NCBI GenBank assembly: GCA_020637335.1
Contig: JACJWC010000012.1
Span: forward strand, 62,001-126,000
Direction: 5' to 3'
Origin: Acidobacteriota bacterium
GTDB lineage: Bacteria > Acidobacteriota > Holophagae > Acanthopleuribacterales > Acanthopleuribacteraceae
Length of the DNA: 64,000 nt
A program made the translations under genes and the position numbers. The notes below the pieces were generated by a model. It ran no database searches, had not been told where the DNA came from, and was given only the letters and a program-made list of their open reading frames with translations. Below, one piece after another: positions 26,021 to 34,533 of the stretch (position 1 is its first letter; every line of letters begins with the position of its first letter).

Positions 26021-26442
26021 GGCTGCTCGCCTCCTTGGATTTGAACTTGAAACTCAATTTGACCCCTTAAATGGTTGAACAGAACCAACCACCCAGACGT
26101 GTGGTTTAAGGGCAATTGGTTGCGACCGACCGGGACCGCGCCGAGAAATTCAGCCTGCGGCCCCAGCGCGGCAAGCGATTCGGGTTGCCAATACAGCAAT
26201 AAATCACCCTGCGCCTGGGTCCGGCGGGTTTCGACATACCAGGCGTCCGCCAAGTGGCCAATTTGAATATCCATTTCCTGCCAGCGATGCCTTTGGGGTT
26301 CCTGGAGTTGCGGCAGCCGTTCAGGCCATTCGGCCAGCGGTTCAACACTGCGATAGCGCCAGGCAGCAGTTAAAACGATAGCCAGAACAGGTGTGAGGAC
26401 AAACCACATGCGTAAATGGTTTTGGCGACGGGCACGGATCAT
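26017..26442 (-). CDS. Membrane-anchored hypothetical protein of Rieske cluster
   Basis: The 141-residue protein has a single N-terminal membrane helix (MWFVLTPVLAIVLTAAW) followed by a soluble beta-rich domain ending in TSGWLVLFNHLRGQIEFQVQIQ. No known motif. Its start is immediately after the TAG of the upstream small gene, and its stop overlaps the Rieske gene (ATGA). It is likely a periplasmic-facing accessory subunit of the electron-transfer complex, which is inference from position. Confidence 0.65.
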   Translation of the reverse strand: MIRARRQNHLRMWFVLTPVLAIVLTAAWRYRSVEPLAEWPERLPQLQEPQRHRWQEMDIQIGHLADAWYVETRRTQAQGDLLLYWQPESLAALGPQAEFLGAVPVGRNQLPLNHTSGWLVLFNHLRGQIEFQVQIQGGEQP

Positions 26443-26700
26443 CTAAACCTCCCGACCGGCGGCTTGGCGATGCGCCGTACACTCGATGGGCGGCTGTTGA
26501 TGACCCCGCACATAGCGCAGCATCAGAAGCGGCCACAAAGCGGCACAGGCCGGCCAAATTAATAGCCGAAAGCCCCAAGTCCCGCTTTGGGCGCTGGGAT
26601 CCAGTCGGTTAACACCGCGAAATGCCAAAAATCCTCCCAGCACCCATCCAATCAGAACATAAGCATAAAATGCGTACACCAGACCACGCAGCCAATCCAT
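26443..26700 (-). CDS. Small membrane protein of Rieske cluster
   Basis: The 85-residue product starts at MDWLRGLVYAFYAYVLIGWVLG, with two predicted membrane helices (the second around GFRLLIWPACAALWPLLMLRY). A longer frame to 27129 runs over the divergent kdsB gene and is not supported. The gene is the first of the four-gene unit; its stop abuts the ATG of the next gene. The family resembles small membrane subunits or assembly factors of respiratory complexes. Function unknown. Confidence 0.62.
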   Translation of the reverse strand: MDWLRGLVYAFYAYVLIGWVLGGFLAFRGVNRLDPSAQSGTWGFRLLIWPACAALWPLLMLRYVRGHQQPPIECTAHRQAAGREV

Positions 26701-26844
26701 ACCTGAACCCTCGCATTCGGAGATAGATACTTCCACTTTAAGCCAAGGGAACGCCAATGAGAAGTATTGCATTCCCGAAAAAACGCTTAACCTGAGAGGC
26801 CGAACCAGTTTAGAATGGCGCTTTGTTGAGAGGAGTGTGCATCC

Positions 26845-27591
26845 GTGGAAGCGGTCATCATTATTCCGGCCCGTTACGCTTCCAGTCGTTTTCCCGCCAA
26901 ACCTCTCGCTAAAATTCTCGGCAAACCCATGATCCAATGGGTGGTTGAACGCTGTGCCCGTGCCGAAGTGGGGCCTGTCCTCGTCGCCACAGACGATGCA
27001 CGCATCGCCGCAACCGTGGAGCAGTTTGGCGGCAAAGTCGCCATGACCCGAGCGGATCATGCCAACGGTACGAGCCGCATCGCTGAAGTCGCGGCAAGTC
27101 TGGATGCGCCCTACATCATAAATATTCAAGGTGATGAACCGGCCATTGACCCGCGTAACATCCGCGAGGTCCTCAACCTGCTCAAAGCCGACGATCAGCC
27201 CGAAATGGCCACCCTGGCCGAACCCCTTTCTGATCCTGAATGGGTTCGCAACCCCAACATAGTCAAAGTCGTCTGCGCGGGTAATGGCAATGCCCTGTAT
27301 TTCTCGCGCGCTGCCATTCCCGCCTTACACCAAATCGAGGCCATTCCACAGCCTTCGCCCTACCTTAAACACGTTGGAATTTACGGCTATCGCCGCGACT
27401 TCCTCTTTCGTTACAACGAACATCCACCGGTTTTATTGGAAAAATTGGAGAGCCTGGAGCAGTTGAGGGCCCTGGATATGGGTGCTAGAATCCGGGTAGG
27501 AATTTCCCATTTTCCAAGTGCCGGAGTCGATGTTCCGGATGATATTGCCCGGGCCGAGCGCCTGTTAATTGCATTGGGAGAAAAAGCATGA
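26845..27591 (+). CDS. kdsB: 3-deoxy-manno-octulosonate cytidylyltransferase (CMP-KDO synthetase)
   Basis: The 248-residue enzyme joins CTP and KDO to give CMP-KDO for lipopolysaccharide core assembly in the cytoplasm. Diagnostic segments are IIPARYASSRFPAKPLAKI, PMIQWVVERC, VATDDARIA, NIQGDEPAIDP and LKHVGIYGYRRDFL. GTG start follows GAGGAGTGTGCATCC. It overlaps pyrG by the 4-base ATGA, so its product is made next to the enzyme that supplies CTP. First gene of an operon with pyrG, kdsA and kdsD. Confidence 0.96.
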   Translation: MEAVIIIPARYASSRFPAKPLAKILGKPMIQWVVERCARAEVGPVLVATDDARIAATVEQFGGKVAMTRADHANGTSRIAEVAASLDAPYIINIQGDEPAIDPRNIREVLNLLKADDQPEMATLAEPLSDPEWVRNPNIVKVVCAGNGNALYFSRAAIPALHQIEAIPQPSPYLKHVGIYGYRRDFLFRYNEHPPVLLEKLESLEQLRALDMGARIRVGISHFPSAGVDVPDDIARAERLLIALGEKA

Positions 27592-29231
27592 CCAAATATA
27601 TTTTTGTAACCGGTGGCGTTTTAAGCAGCTTGGGTAAAGGCTTGGCCTCTGCCAGTATCGGTGCCTTATTGGAAGCTCGTGGTTATCGGGTAGCTATTCA
27701 AAAGCTCGATCCGTACATCAATGTGGATCCCGGAACCATGAGCCCGTTCCAGCACGGCGAAGTTTTTGTGACGGACGATGGGGCTGAAACCGATCTGGAC
27801 CTGGGTCACTACGAACGCTTCACCCGCATGGTCGGATCGCAAAAAAACAATTTGACTACCGGAAGGGTCTATCAAAAAGTCATCACCAAGGAACGGCGCG
27901 GTGACTATCTGGGCAATACCGTCCAGGTCATCCCGCACATCACCGATGAAATTAAAGCCGCCATCAAAAAGGTCGGCCAGGACGGCTGCGATGTGGTCAT
28001 CGTTGAAATTGGCGGGACCGTTGGCGATATCGAAAGCTTACCGTTTTTGGAAGCCATTCGCCAGTTGCGCCTGGAAGTCGAAGCGGGTGATGCCATCAAC
28101 ATTCATCTCACCTTTGTGCCTTACCTCAAATCGGCGCAGGAACTCAAAAGCAAGCCGACCCAACATTCGGTCAAAGAATTGCGCAGCATCGGCATTCAGC
28201 CCGATATGATTCTGTGCCGTTGCGAGGTGCCGCTGCCGGAAAGCGTGGCCAAAAAAATTGCCCTGTTCTGTAATGTCCACCCCAACCACGTCAAGGCCGC
28301 CGTGGACGTCGACAATATTTATAAGGTCCCCTTGGCCTTCGCACAACAACAGGTCGACACAACCATTTGCAAACTGTTGCACCTGCCTGATGGTCCGCGC
28401 GACCTGAGCGCCTGGGAAACCCTGCAATCGATCATCGATCAGGACAAACCCAGCGTGGATATCGGCATCGTCGGTAAATACGTCGATTACCCGGATTCCT
28501 ACAAATCCTTGCACGAAGCGCTGGTCCATGCTGGCTTTGCTCACCGCCACAACGTGAATATCCACTGGATCGAATCGGCCATGTTCGAGGACGCCCAGAA
28601 TTTTGGCACCTTGCGCGAAATGGATGCGATTCTGGTTCCGGGCGGATTTGGCATCCGCGGGGTTGAGGGCATGATCCAGGCCGTGCGTTTTGCCCGCGAG
28701 AATAAGGTGCCCTTTTTCGGCATTTGTTTAGGCATGCAGATCGCCTGTATCGAGTTTGCCCGCCACAAGGCAGGGCTTAAAGGGGCCAATTCCAGCGAGT
28801 TTCAAGACGACCCCGATTACAAAGTCATCTACAAATTACGCGAGCTGGTCGACGTCGATGAATACGGTGGAACCATGCGTTTGGGCGCATTCGATTGCGA
28901 GCTCAGCCCCGACAGCTTTGCTTACAAAGCCTATGAAAAAGCCATGATTTCCGAGCGTCACCGCCACCGCTTCGAATTCAACAAAGCCTATCGAGAACCC
29001 CTCGAAAAAGCCGGTTTGAAGTTTACCGGTATCTCGCCCAATGGCCTGTTTGTCGAGATTGTGGAAGTGGCCGATCATCCTTGGTTCCTGGGCTGCCAGT
29101 TCCATCCGGAATTCAAATCCAAACCGTTTACACCGCATCCGCTTTTCCGCGACTTTATCGGGGCCGCTGTCAGTTTCCGAAAAGCTAAATCGGAGAAAAA
29201 AAGCAAAACCAAGGCGGAGACCGTTTCATGA
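27588..29231 (+). CDS. pyrG: CTP synthase
   Basis: The 547-residue protein has the synthetase half (KYIFVTGGVLSSLGKGLASA, IQKLDPYINVDPGTMSPFQH, GGTVGDIESLPFLEA) and a C-terminal class I glutamine amidotransferase (FFGICLGMQIACIEFA with the catalytic Cys, and the WFLGCQFHPEFKSKP His/Glu end). It converts UTP, ATP and glutamine to CTP, the co-substrate of KdsB. The start overlaps the kdsB stop (ATGA) and its own stop overlaps kdsA (ATGA). All catalytic motifs look intact. Confidence 0.97.
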   Translation: MTKYIFVTGGVLSSLGKGLASASIGALLEARGYRVAIQKLDPYINVDPGTMSPFQHGEVFVTDDGAETDLDLGHYERFTRMVGSQKNNLTTGRVYQKVITKERRGDYLGNTVQVIPHITDEIKAAIKKVGQDGCDVVIVEIGGTVGDIESLPFLEAIRQLRLEVEAGDAINIHLTFVPYLKSAQELKSKPTQHSVKELRSIGIQPDMILCRCEVPLPESVAKKIALFCNVHPNHVKAAVDVDNIYKVPLAFAQQQVDTTICKLLHLPDGPRDLSAWETLQSIIDQDKPSVDIGIVGKYVDYPDSYKSLHEALVHAGFAHRHNVNIHWIESAMFEDAQNFGTLREMDAILVPGGFGIRGVEGMIQAVRFARENKVPFFGICLGMQIACIEFARHKAGLKGANSSEFQDDPDYKVIYKLRELVDVDEYGGTMRLGAFDCELSPDSFAYKAYEKAMISERHRHRFEFNKAYREPLEKAGLKFTGISPNGLFVEIVEVADHPWFLGCQFHPEFKSKPFTPHPLFRDFIGAAVSFRKAKSEKKSKTKAETVS

Positions 29232-30049
29232 GTTTTAACTTCCCTATCGGCAATCAAACCTTTGCCAGTGGCGGGAAAATGCTGCTTTTGGCCGGACCCT
29301 GTGTGGTTGAAAGCGAAGCTCATGCCTTCCAAATGGCGGAATCCATCGCGCGCATTGTCGAGCCCCTATCCGAGCGTTTCCTCTGGGTATACAAAAGTTC
29401 GTTTGACAAGGCCAACCGCAGTTCAATCGATTCACCCCGCGGGCCGGGCATGCAGGAAGGCCTGGGCGTTTTAGCAAAGATCAAAACCAAATTCGGTTGC
29501 CCCATCATCACCGATATCCACGAATCCTACCAGGCCGCACCGGCAGCTGAAGTCGCCGATATCCTGCAAATCCCTGCCTTTCTGTGTCGCCAAACCGATC
29601 TGCTCCTAGCCGCCGCCAAAACGGATCGGGTCGTCAACATCAAAAAAGGCCAGTTTGTGGCGCCACACGACATGATTCACCCGCTCAAAAAGGTGCAGGA
29701 CGCCGGCAACCCTAAGGTGATGATTACCGAACGCGGCACCTCTTTTGGCTACAACAATTTGGTCGTCGATTTCGGAGGCTTTCCCACCATGCGCAGTTTT
29801 GGTGCGCCGCTCATTTTCGATGCAACCCACAGTGCTCAAGTACCCGGTGGTCTGGGTGGGAAATCGGGCGGCAAACGCGAAATGGTGCCTTACCTGGCCC
29901 GCGCTGCGGCAGCCGTTGGCGTGGATGGCTTTTTTATGGAAGTCCACAACAACCCCGAAAAAGCGTTTTCCGATGGACCTAACCAATTGACCTTGGAAAT
30001 GTTCAGCGTCCTGTTACCGCAACTGTTGCGATTGGTGGATTGTCAATGA
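29228..30049 (+). CDS. kdsA: 3-deoxy-8-phosphooctulonate synthase (KDO-8-P synthase)
   Basis: The 273-residue aldolase condenses arabinose 5-phosphate with phosphoenolpyruvate. Motifs: LLAGPCVVESEAHAFQMAE, YKSSFDKANRSS, PRGPGMQEGLGVL, IPAFLCRQTDLLLAA, NIKKGQF and TERGTSFGYNNLVVDF. The N-K-x-x-R-S and C-x-x-E (PCVVE) features point to the metal-dependent or metal-independent classes, which I cannot separate here. Coupled to pyrG by a 4-base overlap and to kdsD by an ATGA overlap. Confidence 0.96.
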   Translation: MSFNFPIGNQTFASGGKMLLLAGPCVVESEAHAFQMAESIARIVEPLSERFLWVYKSSFDKANRSSIDSPRGPGMQEGLGVLAKIKTKFGCPIITDIHESYQAAPAAEVADILQIPAFLCRQTDLLLAAAKTDRVVNIKKGQFVAPHDMIHPLKKVQDAGNPKVMITERGTSFGYNNLVVDFGGFPTMRSFGAPLIFDATHSAQVPGGLGGKSGGKREMVPYLARAAAAVGVDGFFMEVHNNPEKAFSDGPNQLTLEMFSVLLPQLLRLVDCQ

Positions 30050-30996
30050 CCCTGGAAACGGCCCGTCGCGTTCTGCAAATCGAGGCACGTGCCATCCAGG
30101 AACTCGCCCTATCCCTCTCCGACGAATTTGAGCAATTTGTCGAACGCATCGCTTCCTCTCAGGGTCGGGTCATCCTGACCGGCATGGGTAAAAGTGGCAT
30201 CATCTGCCGCAAAATCGCTGCAACCCTGGCCTCGACGGGAACACCTGCCTTCTTTCTGCACCCAGCTGAAGCCATTCATGGCGATTTGGGCATGATCGTA
30301 GCCGGCGACACGGTCATCGCCATTTCCAATTCCGGTGAAACGCCTGAAATTCTGCACCTGCTTGAATACATCAAACGGCTGGGCGCAACCCTGCTCGCCA
30401 TCACGGCCAAACCCCAAAGCAATCTGGCCCAATTGGCCGATGCCGCTTTTTGTTTCCATATCGATGAAGAAGGTTGCCCAATCGGCTTAGCGCCCATGGC
30501 ATCCACCACCACAACCCTGGCGATTGGCGACGCCTTAGCGGCCGCATTGATGGAGAAAAAAGGCTTTACACCCCAGGACTTTGCCCGCTTCCATCCGGGT
30601 GGGAAACTAGGCAAAAAGGTTTTACTTGTCTGCGAAGTCATGCACCAGGGCGAGCAGTGCCCGCTCGTTCAAGGTAATACACCGCTTTCTGAGGCTTTGA
30701 TTGAAATGAGTGGGAAACGGCTGGGCATGACCGCCGTCCAACTCGAGTCGGGTTGGGGCGTATTAAGCGATGGCGATATTCGGCGCATCCTGCAAAAGAA
30801 CGGCGTTGAGGCCTTGAAGGCAAGCGCAGCCGAGCTGTGCACGCGTAACCCCAAAACCATTGGACCCAAACAGTTAGCCGTCGAAGCCTTGAACCTGATG
30901 GAACAATTTCATATCACTGCTCTAATGGTCTTGGACGGCAACCAATACGTGGGTGTTGTCCACTTGCACGACCTGTGGAAGACCCAACTCCTGTAA
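30046..30996 (+). CDS. kdsD: Arabinose-5-phosphate isomerase
   Basis: The 316-residue protein has an N-terminal SIS domain (VILTGMGKSGIICRKIAATLASTGTPAF; SNSGETPEIL) and two C-terminal CBS motifs (PLSEALIEMSGKRLGMTAV; MLDGNQYVGVVHLHDLWK). It turns ribulose 5-phosphate into arabinose 5-phosphate, the substrate of KdsA. The ATG at 30046 overlaps the kdsA stop (ATGA); a TTG two codons earlier is an alternative. With kdsB, pyrG and kdsA it supplies almost all of KDO synthesis; kdsC (phosphatase) is missing from the unit. Confidence 0.95.
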   Translation: MTLETARRVLQIEARAIQELALSLSDEFEQFVERIASSQGRVILTGMGKSGIICRKIAATLASTGTPAFFLHPAEAIHGDLGMIVAGDTVIAISNSGETPEILHLLEYIKRLGATLLAITAKPQSNLAQLADAAFCFHIDEEGCPIGLAPMASTTTTLAIGDALAAALMEKKGFTPQDFARFHPGGKLGKKVLLVCEVMHQGEQCPLVQGNTPLSEALIEMSGKRLGMTAVQLESGWGVLSDGDIRRILQKNGVEALKASAAELCTRNPKTIGPKQLAVEALNLMEQFHITALMVLDGNQYVGVVHLHDLWKTQLL

Positions 30997-31027
30997 GTGA
31001 GATCCGCTGTCCATCCCAGGCTTACCC

Positions 31028-31062
31028 TAAAAAAGGAAACCCGGCGCCTTGTGAGCGCCGGG
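31028..31062 (-). terminator. GC-rich stem-loop with T run on the minus strand
   Basis: CCCGGCGC (31040-31047) pairs with GCGCCGGG (31055-31062) across a 7-base loop. On the minus strand it is followed by TTTCCTTTTTT, giving a terminator for the truncated HepT/MNT transcript; on the plus strand only the stem is present, 45 bases after kdsD. Confidence 0.55.
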
Positions 31063-31166
31063 GAGGAAACAAATGCGCCAGGGAGGGACGCAATAATGTC
31101 TAGAGTACCCATAGATACGGGCTACCCTTGGACTCCCCCCTATCGCCACCAAAAAAATAATTTGCC

Positions 31167-31325
31167 CTAACCTGAGATCTCCGAGGAACCTCGATTATTT
31201 CCAATCCTCTGATTGGCCTTAAAATCTTCCTCCACTATTCCCTGGGTGTACTGTTGCCCGCGATCAATGGCTTCAATAATATGGGCTATGTAATCCGAAA
31301 GCGTTTGCGTTCGCCTCGCCATCAT
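31167..31325 (-). pseudogene. HepT-like toxin fragment (truncated)
   Basis: The 52-codon reading starts at an ATG that overlaps the stop of the nucleotidyltransferase gene (ATGA), the normal MNT/HepT arrangement. It reads MARRTQTLSDYIAHIIEAID... with QQYTQGIVEEDFKANQR, matching the first helix of HepT/DUF86 RNases. It stops before the RX4-6H catalytic motif, so it is a non-functional fragment. Confidence 0.62.
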
Positions 31326-31621
31326 ACTGGGGTGGCCTCGTCGAGGACTTGGGCGCGAAATAGAATTGGCAAACCATTTTCCGTTACTAAATCAACAGGT
31401 ACACCAAGTAGCACACCCAGTTTTTCTTGGATAGCAGCCAAGTCAAATAAGGTAGTCCGCTCGTTTACGGCAATGACCAAATCAAGATCACTCCCTTCAA
31501 CATCTTGCCCAGACAAGGCTGAGCCAAAAACGCGAACATTTTGGCCCTGATGAAGGGCTACAATCTCCCGAATGGCCAGGCGGTGTTTATTAAGGGCAAC
31601 AGAAGGTCGCATAATTCTCAA
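31322..31621 (-). CDS. MNT-type nucleotidyltransferase antitoxin
   Basis: The 99-residue protein has the minimal nucleotidyltransferase signature VRVFGSALSGQDVEGSDLDLVI: GSxxxG...SDLDL with the two catalytic Asp residues. MNT antitoxins AMPylate or otherwise modify the HepT RNase partner and neutralise it. Here the HepT partner downstream is truncated, so the antitoxin is an orphan. The start is ATG at 31621 (MRIMRPSVALNK). Confidence 0.85.
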   Translation of the reverse strand: MRIMRPSVALNKHRLAIREIVALHQGQNVRVFGSALSGQDVEGSDLDLVIAVNERTTLFDLAAIQEKLGVLLGVPVDLVTENGLPILFRAQVLDEATPV

Positions 31622-31676
31622 AGCTCAATATTAGGGTAACGAATCAAGAGTTCCAAATCAAGGCTGCATCCGCGTA

Positions 31677-31994
31677 ATGGCGCGAACAATTTCAGGTCGA
31701 GCAGGAAAACGATCTGATTGTGTGTTGCCCAATATCGTACCGGCCAAGTGGGGAGATCAAACCCTTATCCATTTGTTCGAGATGGGATTCAGGCAATTGG
31801 CAGATCTTGCCTTCTCAGGGTGGCTGGAAACATGGGATGAGCACATCCATTTTGAAGCCTGCTCAAATCGCCTAAAGGATTGGCTGAAAACCGAGGAAAT
31901 GCTAGATTTATTTGCTTTTCGGTGCCAAAACTTGAAAACAAATCACGAATTGAATAAGAAGATGAGCTCAAATGCAAAAAAATTACAGGGATAA
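31677..31994 (+). CDS. Small hypothetical protein, uncertain
   Basis: A 105-residue reading contains a Trp- and acidic-rich middle (FSGWLETWDEHIHFEACSNRLKDWL) that looks protein-like, but I recognise no family and no ribosome site. It overlaps the next gene by 23 bases, which is unusual. It may be a decayed gene. Confidence 0.33.
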   Translation: MARTISGRAGKRSDCVLPNIVPAKWGDQTLIHLFEMGFRQLADLAFSGWLETWDEHIHFEACSNRLKDWLKTEEMLDLFAFRCQNLKTNHELNKKMSSNAKKLQG

Positions 31995-32376
31995 CGCTTA
32001 TCCAGCTTTGTATTACATTGAACTCAAGACCGGTCAGGCCGATCGCGGACCGGCTTGGATCACGCGTCCGCAATTCTCGCGCGAACGAAAGACCTTATAC
32101 TTTGCAAATAAAGCGCTTATTCGAAATAAGGGCGGGATTCAAGGCAACTATGTGGATAAGGAATCGGGCGAAGAATATTGGGTCTCCGGCGTCAAAAAAA
32201 ATGGCAAAGATCGCCATTGGGCGGGTGGCGGACCCATCCAAATCGATGCCACGGTGGTAGCCGACTACCTGGCCCTACGCCACCTGGATCAGTTGCCAAA
32301 GCAATTCCACATCGTAACCCTCGCCCCAACCGATACAACCCGATTCCATATTCACGAAAACGCGCCGATCACCTGA
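31972..32376 (+). CDS. Conserved hypothetical protein
   Basis: The 134-residue product opens with MQKNYRDNAYPALYYIELKT, followed by RGPAWITRPQFSRERKTLYF, GGIQGNYVDKESGEEYWVSG and VKKNGKDRHWAGGGPIQI. This sequence pattern occurs in short proteins of many bacteria that carry no experimental function and are sometimes mislabelled as deoxyxylulose-phosphate synthase. No signal peptide or membrane segment. Role unknown. Confidence 0.72.
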   Translation: MQKNYRDNAYPALYYIELKTGQADRGPAWITRPQFSRERKTLYFANKALIRNKGGIQGNYVDKESGEEYWVSGVKKNGKDRHWAGGGPIQIDATVVADYLALRHLDQLPKQFHIVTLAPTDTTRFHIHENAPIT

Positions 32377-32515
32377 GACCCCTAGCCGACCCGCGAGTTT
32401 GCCTTTACCCCCTTTTTCTGGCTTTTGGGCCCACAAACCCAAATTTACAGATCGCCGTTGTATAGTTTTACCTTCAGGCTTCGGGTTGGCATTGGTGAGG
32501 TGGAGGAGGAGTTTA

Positions 32516-32983
32516 ATGCGCGCGTGGTGTTTCGTTCTGCTGATGTTTTCCCGTTTTAGCGGTGCGCAAGAGCCGCCGTTCAGCTTCCCGCGCGATGTAT
32601 TGTATGGACCGGAATCAGAGGTCCTGGCTAATCTCGAAGCACATCCCTAGATGCTGCATGCCCAGCATCGCGAGGAAGTGAAATGCAGCAAGGAAACCGG
32701 CTTGATTGCTCACCTGCAAGTCGAACGGGAAATTGAGGAGCACGATATTCATGCCTTGGATTTAATTTACCGAATCGGCACGTTTGATCGGCGCTGGGGA
32801 CAATTTGATGAAGTATTTCTCATTGCTGCCAATGAACAGGAAGCGCGGTACAAAGCGAACCAGCTAAATAAAATGCCCGTTGCCTGAAGCGACATTCCAC
32901 TGATAGGTGCCGGCGGGAACCGCGAAGCCTTGGCCTATATGAAAGAAGTGGCGCTAAACAGCAACGCCAGCTCATTATTATGA
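32516..32983 (+). pseudogene. Exported-protein gene with two in-frame stops
   Basis: A strong ribosome site (GGAGGAGGAG) precedes ATG at 32516; the frame begins with a signal peptide (MRAWCFVLLMFSRFSGA). The same frame stays protein-like across an in-frame TAG at 32648 and TGA at 32885: LYGPESEVLANLEAHP*, then MLHAQHREEVKCSKETGLIA, EEHDIHALDLIYRI and NEQEARYKANQLNKMPVA*, then SDIPLIGAGGNREALAYMK up to TGA 32981. A continuous frame broken only by nonsense codons indicates a recently inactivated gene of unknown family. Confidence 0.5.
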
Positions 32984-33248
32984 CCAGGTTTAGTGCCAGG
33001 CCAACGAAGCTTGGCGAATGTTTATATTGTAGAAAGGCCCAAAAAAAAGTGAAAAAGGGACCAATAGTGTATATTTTTGAGTCCCAGTTCCTTTTGATTC
33101 ACTCACGCACAAACAAGTAGGAATATGGGGCTATCCTCATGGAAGGGATTTTACGCCAACATAATGCAGCCTAATTCCACCAAAAATCCGATATGCCGCA
33201 GCCATCGCTCTGGCATTTTGGAAAATTCGTGACAGGCTGGGCGAATAG

Positions 33249-33836
33249 GTGAATTGGGATTTGTTTACACGACACTATTTGGATGGCGACATTGAGACCC
33301 TCTCCCAAGTCAGCGAATGGATTCTGCAGGCAACCTATTCCTTTCGCCAAAAATTGGGCGATGCCCGTGAGGATTTGGTTCAATCTGTTCACCAGGAATT
33401 AATCACCTATCTCAGTCAAAACCATCAATCCATTGAAAAGAGCTTTAAAGCGTTGGTGTGGCGCATTGCCACCCATCGATCCATCGATTGGTGCAGGCGC
33501 CAATCGCGCCACCCGTCAGAAGATTTGCCACCCGACCTTCAAGATGGACACCCGCAAGCGCTGCAGAAAATTTTGAGCGCGGAATCGGCCGCCTTGGTTG
33601 CACGTGTCATGATGGCCGTCAAAAAGGAGTGTCGGGACATCTGGTTAAGGATCGCGGCAGGAGACTCCTATCAGGAAATAGCATCGGCCTTGCAAATCAG
33701 TGCAGGCTCGCTGCGTGTAAAGGCCCTGCGTTGTCGCAATCAGGCAAAAGAAATCCGACAAAGATTGGAAAAAAAATTGCTAACAAAAGCGCCATTCAAA
33801 CGCCATAACCATCAGGGAGACGCTCATGACCTGTGA
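33249..33836 (+). CDS. ECF-type RNA polymerase sigma factor
   Basis: The 195-residue protein has sigma region 2 (DLVQSVHQELITYL ... KALVWRIATHRSIDWCRRQSR) and region 4 with a helix-turn-helix (ECRDIWLRIAAGDSYQEIA, SALQISAGSLRVKALRC). It lacks other sigma regions, as in extracytoplasmic-function factors. GTG start (33249). Its stop overlaps the anti-sigma gene by 11 bases, so the two are coupled. It should direct transcription in response to an envelope signal held by the anti-sigma factor. Confidence 0.86.
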   Translation: MNWDLFTRHYLDGDIETLSQVSEWILQATYSFRQKLGDAREDLVQSVHQELITYLSQNHQSIEKSFKALVWRIATHRSIDWCRRQSRHPSEDLPPDLQDGHPQALQKILSAESAALVARVMMAVKKECRDIWLRIAAGDSYQEIASALQISAGSLRVKALRCRNQAKEIRQRLEKKLLTKAPFKRHNHQGDAHDL

Positions 33837-34533
33837 ATCGTGGTCCGAAATGTTGCCTTGGATTCTCAATGGTTCGGCTTCGGATGAGATCCGGCAAAGT
33901 TTTCGAGCCCATTTGAGCACCTGTGACGTGTGCCGGGCGGAATTAGAAGAATGCCAATGGGCTTGGCGCGTTTTTCAGGATCATCCGCCAATCGAAATCA
34001 TTACGGCAACGGCTTTTGGGGATCGGTTGCCAAAGGATGTTCAGCGTTGGCTCCAGGCGCATTTAGAAACATGCCCATCCTGTCCAACCGAACTTCAGGC
34101 CGCCCAGACGAGCGCGGCCCTATTGCGTAAAAAACCCTTTCCGTGGCGGAATTTTGCAGCCTTAGCGGCGACCCTGCTCCTGGGCTTTGCGATTGGCTAT
34201 TGGCAAAAAGGCCCACAAACCATTTCAGCCATCCAAGCCATTGATTTGATGCCAGATGCAATGCGCGGCACCAACACCCCTATTGCCCTGGATCGCAATG
34301 CCCAACAGATCCTGCTGATCTTGTACCCAAATAATCGTCCACCCTACTGGCAAATCGAGGTTTTCTCAGGCACTAAACGCCTCTACCAAATCAACCAAAT
34401 GGCACCCTTGTCAGATGGAAGCGTGAGTCTCTTGCTGCCCCCGCCCAGTCAATCCGAAGGTTGGCGCATAGTGCTTTCCGCCGCAGGGGACCAGGAAGAA
34501 TTTAATTGTGAATGGCGTCACCCATCGCAGTAA
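33826..34533 (+). CDS. Anti-sigma factor with two zinc-finger motifs
   Basis: The 235-residue protein has two zf-HC2-type motifs: FRAHLSTCDVCRAEL (preceded by an early Cys at residue 3) and LQAHLETCPSCPTEL. A single transmembrane helix (AALAATLLLGFAIGYW) then leads to a periplasmic beta-rich domain of about 115 residues (QQILLILYPNNRPPYWQIEV). The cytoplasmic fingers should bind the ECF sigma factor. Coupled to the sigma gene. Its 3' end overlaps the convergent TPR-CHAT gene by 32 bases, which ties the three together physically. Confidence 0.85.
   Translation: MTCESWSEMLPWILNGSASDEIRQSFRAHLSTCDVCRAELEECQWAWRVFQDHPPIEIITATAFGDRLPKDVQRWLQAHLETCPSCPTELQAAQTSAALLRKKPFPWRNFAALAATLLLGFAIGYWQKGPQTISAIQAIDLMPDAMRGTNTPIALDRNAQQILLILYPNNRPPYWQIEVFSGTKRLYQINQMAPLSDGSVSLLLPPPSQSEGWRIVLSAAGDQEEFNCEWRHPSQ

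Noticed and set aside
26701..27129. Long minus-strand frame extending the small Rieske-cluster gene over kdsB
   Set aside because: It is antisense to kdsB, and the natural start is MDWLRG at 26,700.
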